Below, in pieces: positions 42,122 to 52,850 of a stretch of 64,000 nt of DNA (the first letter of the stretch is position 1; each line of letters starts with the position of its first letter). The translations under genes and the position numbers were made by a program. Below the pieces are notes generated by a model. It saw nothing but the letters and a program-made list of their open reading frames with translations, did not search any database and was not told the origin of the DNA. The DNA is taken from contig JAGGDC010000002.1 in the NCBI GenBank assembly GCA_020809425.1, positions 186,001 to 250,000 of the forward strand, read 5' to 3'. This stretch comes from Candidatus Synoicihabitans palmerolidicus (GTDB lineage: Bacteria; Verrucomicrobiota; Verrucomicrobiia; Opitutales; Opitutaceae).

Positions 42122-42897
42122 GACTTACTTTCCTCCGTGGTTCTCTTGCGCATATGCAGTCCCCAGGAGACGAAGCTTCGTCCCTCCCCGTCAATAGTCG
42201 GCCATTCACTCACGACTTCCCAGTCGGAATTGAGTCCGCGCAGAAGCCTAGCTCGATTGAAGAACCAGCAAGGGTAACTGGCGTCGTAAATCTCCGTAGG
42301 CACCGTCTGCACGGTCAGTCGATCGGGCCCCCCTCGCGTGAGTCCATTTCGGTCGATTACAATGTCTCGCCAAGGCCCGTTGCTCATTTCCGCCAAACAG
42401 TCGTGTGGTCTTTCGAGATAAGGCAATACGCTGGACATCACGACCACATTGGGGGTCTCCGCCCAGAGGCATGCGTCTACATTTTCGTAAAACCTCAAAA
42501 CTGAATTGGTAAACTCGCGTCGACCTGCCGCGACGAAACCACCCTGCTCAACGACGGACCACCTTACTTCATTGAGATCGACCAATGCATGTCGATTTTG
42601 CCACCAAGCGCTTCCTAGCGCGCCTCCAAAATCCAACACGCTAAGGCGTTTTTTATTCTCTGCTGCGACTCTCCGCAATACGTTCAAGAGCGGTTCGTTT
42701 ATCGATGGTTCATCAAATAATACGGTATCTCGTTCCCATGCGGCTTTCCCGTCGCGAACTGCTCGCGTGGCCGCGACCGCCTTGTCCAAAATCTCGTCGG
42801 ATTCATACCCTTTGGACGCTAATTTGGCCTCCTTCCAAGTGGAGTATTGTCCTTGATATTCCGTTCCATCCGGCGACGGGCTCGCCATTGTCGCCAA
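42115..42897 (-). CDS. TIGR04325-type methyltransferase
   Basis: 260 residues, intact. EYQGQYSTWKEAKLASKGYE and SDEILDKAVAATRAVRDGKA, then RLSVLDFGGALGSAWWQNRH (SAM motif I), VRWSVVEQGGFVAAGRREF, VMSSVLPYLERPHDCL and DRLTVQTVPTEIYDASYPCW. This matches the putative methyltransferase family often found in polysaccharide loci. Its stop overlaps the likely GTG start of the next gene, and it begins 25 bases after the probable end of the preceding methyltransferase. Confidence 0.88.
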   Translation of the reverse strand: MATMASPSPDGTEYQGQYSTWKEAKLASKGYESDEILDKAVAATRAVRDGKAAWERDTVLFDEPSINEPLLNVLRRVAAENKKRLSVLDFGGALGSAWWQNRHALVDLNEVRWSVVEQGGFVAAGRREFTNSVLRFYENVDACLWAETPNVVVMSSVLPYLERPHDCLAEMSNGPWRDIVIDRNGLTRGGPDRLTVQTVPTEIYDASYPCWFFNRARLLRGLNSDWEVVSEWPTIDGEGRSFVSWGLHMRKRTTEESKSW

Positions 42898-42922
42898 ACT
42901 CCCATCGGTCCGAACTCACGGA

Positions 42923-44337
42923 TCATCCCTTTGACTCTCCGCTTTTGATCCAGCCGCACAATAAGTGACGATTCGTTTCGATTTCCTCGTCATGGGTCAG
43001 ATCAAACGCTTCGCCACACGCAGTGCGAAACCACTCCAACTTATATCATGACGGGACCGGAGGCGCCGATTCCCAATTCCACAGTCCGAGGGCATGAACT
43101 CCACCACTACGAAACGCTCGGCATACGAGGCGATACTCTGCAACAACCGGTCGAGAGGCACGCGCTGCGTCAACAAGAGATGGTGGGAAACCGCCAGGGC
43201 GATAACCCCGTCCGATCGCAGTCGATCATGAGGCGCCTCCCCAAACGAACTCACCATCGGATGCACAAAATCCAATACCGCTGTTTGCATCCGTCCATCA
43301 CACGATTTTGCCAACTCGTGAGCTCGATCAATCGCGGCCGTATCCGCGTCCGTGCACACCACCCTGGCCACTGCGCCTCGGGACAACAGGTGCCGGGAAA
43401 AATATCCCTAATTCCCCGCCAACTCGGTAACGGAGGCGATTTTCGCATCTGCGATGATTTGTGTGATCCGTTCGAATCTGGATGTTTCCACAAATCGGTC
43501 AGAATGTTCCTGATATCCACTCCAGAAGCCTTCGCCTCCTCGGCGTCGCCAAGACTGAACTTTCGTCAACATCGCAGCTCAATCGACTCTCTGCCCCGGG
43601 AGGCTGCCACTGGTCAACGCCCATTGACCGATTGCTCTAAACCCGAGGGTAGCCGACGAACCACCCGCTCGGGTTCGAAGTGACTCACCAGTCGATAGGT
43701 ATACCAGTTCTTCCGGCACTGAGCATAAGTATCGCGAAACCAATAACCTCTATAATGCGCGAAATCATCGTGGCTCATCAAATCGCTCGAAGCTAACACG
43801 CGTCGTGCCACGAAGCCGCCACCACTTCGCCAGATGCACAACGGGTAGTGGTAAAAACGCACAAACTCCTCCAAGGCAGTACAACCCATCGCAGCCTTTG
43901 GGCGAGGAACCAAACTCCCCAAATCGACAAAACACGGCCGCGCACCATCAAATACGACATTAAATCCGTGGCAGTCGCTCAGTTCGTAGCCGAAGCGGTT
44001 CGCGATTATGTTCACCTTGAGCACGCACGCGGCCGCACCCCGCAGCATCGTAAAACTCCCCTCGAAAGGATAGACAACTGCCGGTATCCGTCGCTGTTGG
44101 ATCACCAAAGCGGCATCGGGCAAATTCACCTCACTCACGACAGCTTTGGGCATCAAACCCTCGTCTGCCAAAGCGTTGAGTAATCCACTTTCCAACAAGG
44201 TGCGGATCTGATCCACCCTCGCATGCGGGACCGTCCGGGACCGGCCGCAGCACCTCCGTCGGGGTCAGATCCACGCTCCCGGCTTAATCCGCAAAGGACA
44301 AGGGTGATGGAACTGGAGTTGAGGAAGAAGCGGTCAT
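42923..44337 (-). pseudogene. class I SAM methyltransferase, NoeA-like large form (stop and frameshifts)
   Basis: The N-terminal half has VSEVNLPDAALVIQQRRIPA, VVYPFEGSFTMLRGAAACVL and GYELSDCHGFNVVFDGARPC, then FVDLGSLVPRPKAAMGCTAL. This is the kinase-like half typical of this methyltransferase family. The C-terminal half has SVTELAGN-stop-GYFSRHLLSRG, VLDFVHPMVSSFGEAPHDRL, VIALAVSHHLLLTQRVPLDR and FVVVEFMPSDCGIGNRRLRS. Breaks: a TAG at 43408-43410 (Gln or Trp expected), frame changes near 44285, 44225, 43610 and 43012. The last restores RFDLTHDEEIETNRHLLCGW to the stop at 42923. About 450 residues. Confidence 0.75.
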
Positions 44338-44338
44338 G

Positions 44339-45642
44339 CTAATCGGTCGGATCGGATTCACGGCTCGGCCCAATACCCCACCATCTGGACATCGATCGAG
44401 CGGGTCCAGCCATGAACCATGGCAAAATCAAAGCTGAGGATCCCCAGGCCAATACTCCCGACCACGCAGCCCCGATTCCGCCATACTTCGATATGAGGAT
44501 CAGGTTTCCTCCCAGATTCAAAATAGCCGTGATCAAAGCCAAACCCAGAGTCCAATGGGTGCGCCGCTTCACCACCCACAACCGAGATCTCAATGATACA
44601 ATCGCCACAAAAACCAACGTCCAAACATGCACCTGCCATACCGCCACAGTTGATCGATAGGAATCACCGAGCAGCAGCGGTATCCCCCAAAGCGCCAAAA
44701 GCGGCGCTGCCAATGCCGCCGGAACCGTCAGGACTAACACCAGTCCGCCAGCCGTACGGGCGACTTTGGTATACGCGGTAGATCCGCGATCAAAGGCAGC
44801 CGCTAAACGTGGCATAAAAACCGCACCGAGCGCGAGAGGCAGCACATGCATCATTTCAGTCAGACGAGCCCCCGCCGCATACAGTCCCGCCGCTTGTTCA
44901 CCTACCAACCGCACCAACATGATTCGGTCCATATGCATCGTGGTCACGACCAACAATCCCGATAACAGGAGGGCCACCCTTCTCTGACCAGCCCTAGCGC
45001 GTCGCTCCGCCACCGGGGAGTCCTGCCTGTGGCCGGAGGCTTGGTTCGCTCCTTCCACCATAAAAACGTGAATGCCACCGCCACGAGAGCCATTTCAAAT
45101 GCCGTCGCTGCCGCAAAGCACCATAAGGGCGCGGCTGACGCCACCAGGCCGACTCGTATGGCTGCGGCCAATACCAACGTGATCTGGCGGGCAATCACTG
45201 GGGGGCGCATCCGCTCTCTCGACTGAAACCACAACTCAACCACATCCGCCGGTTGAAAAAACAACCCTAGTCCCACCAGTCCCACGACTAGGGGGCCCTG
45301 TAAGTCATCGGCGGCCTGCCACCACGCCATCAACACCACTCCCAGAAAGGCCACCAAAGCTCCCGTCAACTTGATGAAAATCCCGTTCCTCAGCAGTCGA
45401 CGCGCCTCCGCTGGCTTCCGCACCAGTTCTCTCGCCAACACATCGTCGATGCCAAAGCCGGCCACGGCACTCGCGATTGCAAAGAGCGAAAATGCATAAC
45501 TCAGCAGGCCGAATCGCTCCGGCCCCAGGTAGCGAGTAACCAATACACTCACAAAGAGCCCCACCAGCATCCGCCACCCACGGTCCGCGACCAACCATCC
45601 AAAGTTTGTTCGCAATCGTTTCCGCGAGGTTTGGGCCTTCAT
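44339..45642 (-). CDS. polysaccharide flippase (Wzx/MATE-like), one frameshift
   Basis: Start chosen at ATG 45640-45642 (MKAQTSRKRLRTNFGWLVAD). Helices: RMLVGLFVSVLVTRYLGPER, FGLLSYAFSLFAIASAVAGF (the conserved LGxxxFGLLSYA), GALVAFLGVVLMAWWQAADD. A frame change near 44960 leads to LVGEQAAGLYAAGARLTEMM and PLALGAVFMPRLAAAFDRGS, with a C-terminal helix set. About 435 residues, 12 predicted helices. It would flip lipid-linked repeat units to the periplasm for the ligase/polymerase at 32-34 kb. Confidence 0.85.
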
Positions 45643-45772
45643 AGTTTCGAGGGTGCGGGTGGGAGCACGGCGCCCAAAATGAGAACTCTCACTCAGCCAA
45701 GTCAACGACTCATCAACCCGTCCTCCACTATCCGATTGTCCCGTCGGGTTCTATGCCTTGGGTTACTCTCCG

Positions 45773-46767
45773 ATGCCTCCATCATCCCCCCCTCATCGAG
45801 TTATCGAAGTCGCCGCGTGCTCATCACCGGCGGCCTCGGCTTCATCGGCAGTAATCTCGCCCTCGTGCGCCAGGGCGCCCACGTCACCATCGTCGATTCG
45901 CTCATCCCCGAGTATGGCGGGAACCTGCACAATCTCAAAGGCATCGCATCGCGCGTGACCGTCAATATCTCAGACGTCCGTGATCGTCACAGCTTGCCGG
46001 TCTTTGTTCGCGATCAAGATGTGGTCTTCAACCTCGCCGGTCAGACCAGCCACCTCGATTCGATGACGGACCCCGACACGGATCTGGAGATCAATGCCCG
46101 CGCCCAGCTCGCCATCCTCGAGGCTTGCCGCCTGCACAACCCTCAAGTCCGGATCTTCTTTGCCAGCACCCATCAGTTGTATGGGAAACCCGAATACCTT
46201 CCGGTCGACGAGGCCCATCCCCTGAACCCCATCGATATCAATGGAATCCATAAACTCGCCGGCGAACAATTCCACCTGCTCTACCACCGTGTTCACGGGC
46301 TGCGCACCTCCGTGCTGCGGCTGACCAATACCATCGGGCCCCGCATGCGCATCAAAGATGCGCGCCAAACCTGTCTCGGTATCTGGATCAAGCACATCAT
46401 TGACGGAGAGCCCTTCGAAGTCTGGGGCGGCGATCAACTGCGAGACTTCACTTACGTCGACGACGACGTATCCGCCTTCCTCTTGGCTGGCGCCTCCGAA
46501 GCCGAGGATGGTCGGGTGTTTAACGTCGACGGTACGCATCCGGTCAGTCTGGTCGACCTCGCCAACCTCCTCGTTTCCCTGGCTCCCGGCGCCACCTACC
46601 GTCGTCGTAAGTTTCCCGCCAATCGTAAAGCCATTGATATTGGCCACTATTACGCCGACGACACTGCCATTCGCACCACTTTGGGCTGGCGCCCCCGCAC
46701 CAACTTGACCAACGCGCTTCGTCGATCGCTTAGCTACTTTCAACGCGAGGGCTCGCACTACCGATGA
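45773..46767 (+). CDS. NAD-dependent epimerase/dehydratase (nucleotide-sugar SDR)
   Basis: Rossmann motif RVLITGGLGFIGSNLALVRQ, then VVFNLAGQTSHLDSMTDPDT, RIFFASTHQLYGKPEYLPVD and GLRTSVLRLTNTIGPRMRI. The catalytic Y-x3-K position reads INGIHKLAGEQF, with Asn for Tyr, a variant I associate with one subgroup of this family. The start is placed at ATG 45773; a C6 run just after it puts the frame out by one, so a one-base error is likely. SNLALVRQ looks two residues short of the usual SNLAxxLVxxG. Its stop overlaps the next start (ATGA). Confidence 0.85.
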
Positions 46768-47878
46768 GTACTGCTCCTTGGCCCTTTATCCCTCCCGCCA
46801 ATCCTCAGGCCGGCTTCGCACCGCACGAATCCGCTATCCGTACCGCTATCGATCGGGTGCTCCGCAGCGGCCGCTACGTGCTGGAGGCCGAGGTCACCGC
46901 CTTTGAGGCCGAATTCGCCACCTGGCACGGGGACACTCAATGCGTGGGCGTGGCCAACGGCACAGACGCTCTCGAGCTGTCATTGCGCGCCTTGAGTGTC
47001 GGGGCCGGGGACCAAGTGGCCAACGCGGTCAGCGCCACCGTGGCCGCCATCACCGCCACCGGCGCGCTCCCGCACTTCGTTGAAATACACCCTGACGGTT
47101 TCAACATGGACCCAAACTCGCTGCGCCGCTGCCTCCAGTCCTTCCCCATCAAAGCCATCATCCCGGTCCACCTCTACGGCCAACCCTGCGACATGTCCGC
47201 CATCATGGAGCTGGCGGGGGAGTTCCACGTTCCCGTGATTGAAGACTGCGCTCAGGCTCACGGGGCGTTGTGGCGTTCTCAAAAAGTAGGCACATGGGGC
47301 ACCCTCGCGGCCTTCAGTTCTATCCAACTAAAAACCTCGGTTGCGTGGACGACGGTGGCGCGGTCCTCACTTCTGACTGTAAGCTGGCTGATCGCGTGCA
47401 ATCCCTCCGTCAATACGGCTAGCGAGAGCGCTACGTTTCCGCCGAACCGGGACGAAATAGCCGTCTCGACGAAATTCAGGCCGCCGTATTGCGGGTGCTC
47501 CTCCCTGAACTGGATGCCTTCAACGCCCGGCGCCGCGAGATCGCGCTTAGTTACCAAGATCAACTCGACGGATGTGGACTCGCTTTGCCTTGGGAATCCG
47601 CCGCCGCCACTTCTGTCTGGCCCCAATTCCCCATTCGCACTCCCCATCGTGACCGGCTCCGATCCGCCTTGGCGGCGCGCCAGATAGGTTCCGCCCTGCT
47701 TTACCCGACTCCGATCCATCGCCAACCGGCTTACCGGCAAACCGCCCTGTCCCTTCCTCTAACCGAATCAGCCTGCCGCGAGGTGCTCGGCCTGCCCATC
47801 TATCCCGGACTCACTGATGATGAAATTGGTCGAGTTTGCGGTGCGATTCGGGAAATGGCGCCCGATTTAGAAGTATAG
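46764..47878 (+). CDS. DegT/DnrJ/EryC1 aminotransferase (nucleotide-sugar), stop and frameshift
   Basis: ESAIRTAIDRVLRSGRYVLE and VGVANGTDALELSLRALSVG (PLP phosphate site), KAIIPVHLYGQPCDMSAIME and PVIEDCAQAHGALWRSQKVG. After a frame change near 47310 the PLP-lysine motif FYPTKNLGCVDDGGAVLT is readable. A TAG at 47420-47422 lies in SLRQYG-stop-RERYVSAEPG, where this family has Trp. Then NSRLDEIQAAVLRVLLPELD continues to the end. About 371 residues. It makes an amino-sugar nucleotide, probably on the product of the epimerase just upstream. Confidence 0.88.
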
Positions 47879-47961
47879 TTCGCCGAAAAATCATGCTGTT
47901 CGCTCATGGTTCTATATTTTCTCTTGCGATAATATAACGCTCTTTCCTTATCGTTGGCGAA

Positions 47962-48498
47962 ATGTAAGAACTCGAACCGAAGTTCAATTTCTCCGTCCTA
48001 CGTGCCCTGCGGCAGCAGCACGGACTGACTTTGGCTGAATTGTCGGAACGTTCAGGAGTATCCGTTGCCGTAATTTCCAAACTGGAGCGCAACCAGCAAC
48101 AGCCAGCCTTGGATACGCTCTACAACTTGAGCCGGGCCTTCAGCCTCAGTGCGACCGATTTGCTTGCCATGGCGGAGTCATCCCTGGCCCACCGCGTGAA
48201 CGAGATATCCCACCGATCCGGTCAATTTAGATTCCGAGAAATCCGCTACGCCAACGCGGTCGCGTTACTAGGTGAAGCCCCTGCCGGGGCCGACATCTCC
48301 CGCCCGGAGGTCCATCACGATGACACTGAGGTTTGCTGGGTTTGGGAAGGTTGCCTGCGCCTCGTGCTTCCTCACGCAGCGTTCGAACTGCAAGCGGGTC
48401 AGAGCATCCAGTTCGACGCCATTCAAGAACACACTTACGCCGCCCTCTCAGACACTCGCTTTCTCATCATGCACCTGCGTAAGGACAAACGTTACTGA
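47962..48498 (+). CDS. XRE-family helix-turn-helix regulator with C-terminal cupin
   Basis: HTH: LRALRQQHGLTLAELSERSG, VSVAVISKLERNQQQPALDT and LYNLSRAFSLSATDLLAMAE (about residues 13-70). Cupin: RPEVHHDDTEVCWVWEGCLR, ELQAGQSIQFDAIQEHTYAA, RFLIMHLRKDKRY. The ATG at 47962 is followed at once by TAA (47965-47967); CAA would give MQELEPKF. Otherwise the first usable start is TTG 48031, which would cut the HTH. It heads the catabolic operon and probably responds to a sugar acid bound in the cupin. Confidence 0.85.
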
Positions 48499-48605
48499 AC
48501 TGGAGACCGACTAAGCCGTTCGCTACTCCGCCCCCCTCTTCGCCTTCCTTTACCCAAACCTCAACCAACCCGTTCACCTCCCCCCTTCCCTGATCCTATT
48601 TTCCC

Positions 48606-49977
48606 ATGCGTATCGACGAATCCCTTACCTCCCAAGATCTAGCTCCGGCCCTGGAACGATTCTGGTCCCTTTCCGGCCAGAAAATCGACCTCATGCTCAA
48701 AGAGTATGACCCCGCCCAAGGCTCGCCAGTATTCACCGTCGCGGGCAAGTACAGCACTCGCGGTTGGACCGAGTGGACCGAGGGGTTTTACTACGGCTCT
48801 GCATTCCTGCAATTTGACGCCACTGGCGAGCAACGCCACGCCGACGAAGCCCGTCGTCTGACCATCGAGCGCATGGCCTCCCACGTGTCACACACCGGAG
48901 TGCACGATCACGAGTTTAACAACCTTTCCACCTACGGCAATTGGTTGCGTCTGCAAAAGGAAGGGCGCCTTCCCGCCGATCAAATCGAGTTCTGCAAACT
49001 CGCCCAGAAAGTCTCCGGTTCAGTGCAAGCGTCCCGTTGGGCCTCCACCCACGGTGGCGAGGGTGACATCTATTCTTTCAACGGTCCTCAATCCCTCTTC
49101 GTCGATACCATCCGCTCCTGCCGTATCGTCATGGTCGCCCACGCTCTCGGTCATCGCTTGATGGGCGAAAACGACGTCGCGACTTCCCTCCTCGAACGCG
49201 CCCTGCAACACATCGAATCCACCGCGCAGTACTCCGTGTTCTACGAGGAGGGCCGAGACACTTACGACGAATGGGGCCGCACCGCTCACGAGTCCGTATT
49301 TAATCCCAATGACGGCCGCTTCCGTTGCCCCAACACCCAACAGGGCTACTCCGGCTTCACTACCTGGACGCGCGGTCTCTCTTGGGCCATTGGTTGGGTT
49401 CGCCGAAGAACTCGAATTCCTCGACACCTTGCCCGAGTCCGACTTGGAGCCTTTGGGCGGCAAAGCCAAATGGCGCGATATGATGCTAAAAGCAGCCCGT
49501 GCCACCTGCGACTGGTTCATCACCAATACGTCCACGGACGGGATCCCGTACTGGGACAGTGGCGCTCCCGGTCTCGTGAATTTAGGCGATTGGCGTGACC
49601 GTCCGGCCGATCCTTTCAATGCTCATGAGCCCGTCGACAGTTCCGCCGCCGCCATCGGCCGCCCAGGGCCTCATTCGTCTGGGTCGCTACCTCGGCACCG
49701 ACACCGTTGACGGCAAACGCTACGTGCAAGCCGGCCTCACCTCTCTGCGCACCATGCTCACCGACACTTACTTGGGCGTGGCGCCGGACCATCAGGGACT
49801 TCTCCTCCACTCGGTTTACCATCAGCCCAACGGTTGTGATCACATTCCCGAGGGCCAAAAGGTCCCCTGCGGCGAGGCCTGCATGTGGGAGACTACCACC
49901 TTCGTGAACTGGCACTCTACGTCGATCGCCTGAATAAGGACCTGCCCCACTACACCTTCTTTAGCTGCCTTTCCTGA
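48606..49977 (+). CDS. GH88-family unsaturated glucuronyl hydrolase-like protein (frameshifted)
   Basis: TRGWTEWTEGFYYGSAFLQF near the start is the GH88 Trp-rich motif; THGGEGDIYSFNGPQSLF and VHDHEFNNLSTYGNW (Asp) follow. Further on come FTTWTRGLSWAIG, GFAEELEFL, GIPYWDSGAPGL (catalytic Asp area), a Ser/Ala-rich helix start and RLGRYLGTDTVDGKRYVQAG. Frame changes lie near 49393, 49655 and 49905. End TGA 49975-49977. About 455 residues. GH88 enzymes hydrolyse unsaturated uronate from lyase-made oligosaccharides. It is cytoplasmic: no signal peptide. Confidence 0.75.
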
Positions 49978-49979
49978 GA

Positions 49980-50816
49980 ATGCATACCGCCGCTCCCCTC
50001 ACCGACCTTGATCGATTTTGTATCCATACTATCACCACAAAACCTTGGAATCTCCCCACGGCTGCCGCCAAATTCTCGGCCGCCGGAGTAAAGGGTATCA
50101 CCGTCTGGCGCGACACACTCACCGGGCGCGACATCGCCGAGTCCGGTCGCATGTTGCGTGATCACGATCTATCAATCGTCTCTCTCTGCCGCGGTGGATT
50201 CTTTCCCGGCAAAACCGCCGCCGAACGTCAAGCCGCCATCGATGAAAACCGCCGGGCCATCGCTGAAGCCCATGAACTTGGTGCTCCATTGGTGGTGTTG
50301 GTCTGCGGCGCGGTGCCTGGCCAATCGCTTTACGATTCACGCCAGCAAATTAGCGACGGCATCGCCGCCGTGCTCGACGATTGCGCCACCACTGGCGTGA
50401 AGCTCGGTATCGAGCCGTTGCATCCCATGTATGCCGACAGTCGATCCGCCGTAAATACCCTCGGCCAGGCCAACGATATGTGCGAGCAACTCGATTCGCC
50501 TTTCGTTGGGGTCGCCGCCGACGTTTACCACCTTTGGTGGGATCCCGCGCTGGAAGTAGAACTTGCTCGCTGTGGACAGCTCAACAAACTCTTCGCCTAC
50601 CACGTCTGCGACTGGCGCACCCCAACCATCGACTTCCTCAACGACCGCGGGTTGATGGGCGAAGACTGTATTCCCCTTCGCCAGATCCGAGCCTGGGTCG
50701 AAGCCGCAGGGTTCAACGGCCTCAACGAAGTCGAAGTCTTCTCCAACCGACTTTGGGCCATGGATCAGGACGAGTATCTGCAAAATATCGTCCAGGCTTA
50801 CCGCGATCACGCCTGA
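49980..50816 (+). CDS. sugar phosphate isomerase/epimerase (xylose-isomerase-like TIM barrel)
   Basis: 278 residues, intact. CIHTITTKPWNLPTAAAKFS and AGVKGITVWRDTLTGRDIAE open the barrel. Metal ligands are suggested by KLGIEPLHPMYADSRSAVNT (Glu), SPFVGVAADVYHLWWDPALE (Asp, His), YHVCDWRTPTIDFLND (His, Asp) and GLNEVEVFSNRLWAMDQDEY (Glu). Starts two bases after the GH88 stop, so it is translationally coupled. Substrate unknown; a keto-uronate would fit. Confidence 0.9.
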   Translation: MHTAAPLTDLDRFCIHTITTKPWNLPTAAAKFSAAGVKGITVWRDTLTGRDIAESGRMLRDHDLSIVSLCRGGFFPGKTAAERQAAIDENRRAIAEAHELGAPLVVLVCGAVPGQSLYDSRQQISDGIAAVLDDCATTGVKLGIEPLHPMYADSRSAVNTLGQANDMCEQLDSPFVGVAADVYHLWWDPALEVELARCGQLNKLFAYHVCDWRTPTIDFLNDRGLMGEDCIPLRQIRAWVEAAGFNGLNEVEVFSNRLWAMDQDEYLQNIVQAYRDHA

Positions 50817-50870
50817 TCAAATCCCCTCTCCCCCCCCCCAAAAACTCAACTCCCTCCACTTACATAATTC

Positions 50871-52012
50871 ATGAAAACAATCGGCATCATTATGAACGGC
50901 GTCACCGGACGCATGGGCACTAACCAGCACTTGGTCCGCTCGATCAAGGCCATCATCGACCAAGGCGGCATAAAGCTGCCCGACGGTGATGTCATCATGC
51001 CCGACCCCGTGCTCGTTGGTCGCAGTCAGAAGAAACTCGAAGCCCTGGCCAAACGGGTCGGTCTCACCAAAGTCTCCACCGACCTCGACGCCGAACTGGC
51101 GAAGCCTGAAAACATCATTTACTTCGACTCGACTTTGACCGGCCAACGCCCCAACGGCGTCCGCAAGGCCATCGCGGCGGGCAAGCATATCTACTGCGAA
51201 AAACCGACCGCCACGACCTCCGCGGAAGCCCTCGCGCTCTACAACGAGGTCACTGCCGCCGGTCTCAAAAACGGGGTCGTGCAGGACAAGCTCTGGTTGC
51301 CCGGTCTGCTCAAACTTCAGCACCTCATCGACACCGGCTTCTTCGGCAAGATTCTGTCCGTGCGTGGCGAATTCGGCTACTGGGTTTTCACCGGCGAACA
51401 CGACACCCTGCAACGTCCGTCCTGGAACTACCGCAAGGAAGACGACGGAGGAATCATCGGCGATATGCTCTGCCACTGGCAGTATATGATCCCAAATCTC
51501 TTCGGTGAAATCAAGTCTCTTACCTGCTTGGGTGCGACCCATATTCCCGAACGCTGGGACGAAAATGGTAAGCCTTACAAGTGCACCGCGAACGATTCCG
51601 CCTACGCCAATTTCGAGCTCAAGAATGGCACCATCTGCCATTTCAATTCCTCCTGGGACGTGCGCGTGAATCGCGATGATCTGCTCACCCTCCAAGTCGA
51701 TGGCACCCACGGTTCCGCCGTCGCCGGTTTGCGTGACTGCAAAGCGCAATCCCTCGCCGCCCCCCCCCGTTGTATTTGGATTCCCGATACCGATAGTCCG
51801 ATTGACTACAAGGACGGCTGGACGGGCGTGCCCACCAAGGAGCCCTTTGACAACGTCTTCAAGGTGCAGTGGGAACGCTTCCTCAAGCGCACGTCGTCAC
51901 CGACTCCCCGTTCACGTGGAACCTCAAGGAAGGCGCCAAGGGCGTGCAGCTCGCCGAACTCGGACTGGAGTCCTGGGCCCAACGCCGCTGGCTCGATATC
52001 CCGGAACTGTAA
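50871..52012 (+). CDS. Gfo/Idh/MocA-family oxidoreductase (one frameshift near 3' end)
   Basis: GIIMNGVTGRMGTNQHLVRS (NAD(P)-binding, residues 4-23), VGRSQKKLEALAKRVGL, IYFDSTLTGQRPNGVRKAIA, AGKHIYCEKPTATTSAEALA (the conserved EKP), and GIIGDMLCHWQYMIPNLFGE (catalytic Asp/His area). A frame change near 51895 lets the end read DSPFTWNLKEGAKGVQLAEL, ending RRWLDIPEL at TAA 52010-52012. About 380 residues. It would oxidise or reduce a sugar or sugar acid in the same pathway. Confidence 0.88.
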
Positions 52013-52019
52013 TTTCAAC

Positions 52020-52791
52020 ATGAAAACCGCTCTCGTAACAGGTGGCTCTCGCGGCATTGGCTTCGGTATCGCCACCTCCCTCGCTCGGGAAGGCTGAAAC
52101 CTCGTCATTAACGGTGTGCGCCCGGAAGAGTCAGTCACCGCACCGCTTGAAGAACTCCGCACCCTCGGTGTGCAGGTTGCCTACGCTCGTGGCGATATCG
52201 GCTCTCCCGAGGGACGTGCCGCCATCGTCTCCGCCGCACAATCTGCCGCCGGAGGCTGTATCAACCTGCTGGTCAATAACGCCGGGGTCGCCCCCAAGGT
52301 GCGGGCCGATCTCTTGGAAACCTCCGAGGAAAGCTACGACTTCGTTGTCGATACCAACCTCAAGGGCGTGTTTTTCCTGACCCAAGCCTTCGCTCGGGAC
52401 ATGGTCGCCGCCCGTCAGGTGGACTCGTCATTCAGTGGAGCCATCGGTCAATATCACGTCGATCTCCGCCACCGTCGTTTCCATAAACTGGGGCGAATAC
52501 TGCATCGCCAAGGCCGGTTTCGGTATGTTGACCCAGCTCTTCGCCACGCGCCTTGGTGGCGAAGGCATTCCGGTCTACGAAGTCCGTCCCGACGTGATTA
52601 AAACCGACATGACCTCTGGCGTGACAGGCAAATACGACAAACTCATCGCCGAAGGTCTTTGCGTGCAGCCGCGTTGGGGACTGCCCGAGGATATCGGTAA
52701 AGCCGTCGCCGGGCTCGCCCGTGGAGATTTCCCCTTCAGCACCGGACAGGTTGTGATGGTCGACGGCGGTCTCACTATTCCGCGTCTTTGA
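52020..52791 (+). CDS. SDR-family 3-oxo/keto-sugar reductase (early stop and frameshift)
   Basis: [20 protein letters not shown] (TGxxxGIG) then AREG-stop-NLVING: a TGA at 52095-52097 where Trp fits. [20 protein letters not shown] (NNAG) and [20 protein letters not shown] follow. A frame change near 52430 precedes [20 protein letters not shown] (Ser, then Tyr/Lys in GEYCIAKAG) and [14 protein letters not shown], ending [19 protein letters not shown]. About 256 residues. It is the last gene of the operon and precedes a strong terminator. Confidence 0.88.
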
Positions 52792-52807
52792 TCGCGTTTC
52801 TGACAAC

Positions 52808-52846
52808 AAAAAGCCGCTCCGCCTTTTCAGGCTGGAGCGGCTTTTT
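52808..52846 (+). terminator. rho-independent terminator of the catabolic operon
   Basis: Thirteen-bp perfect stem: AAAAAGCCGCTCC (52808-52820) and GGAGCGGCTTTTT (52834-52846) with a 13-nt loop, 16 bases after the SDR stop. The A/T ends let it work in both directions; the minus-strand gene at 52851 ends on the other side. Confidence 0.92.
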
Positions 52847-52850
52847 GCCC

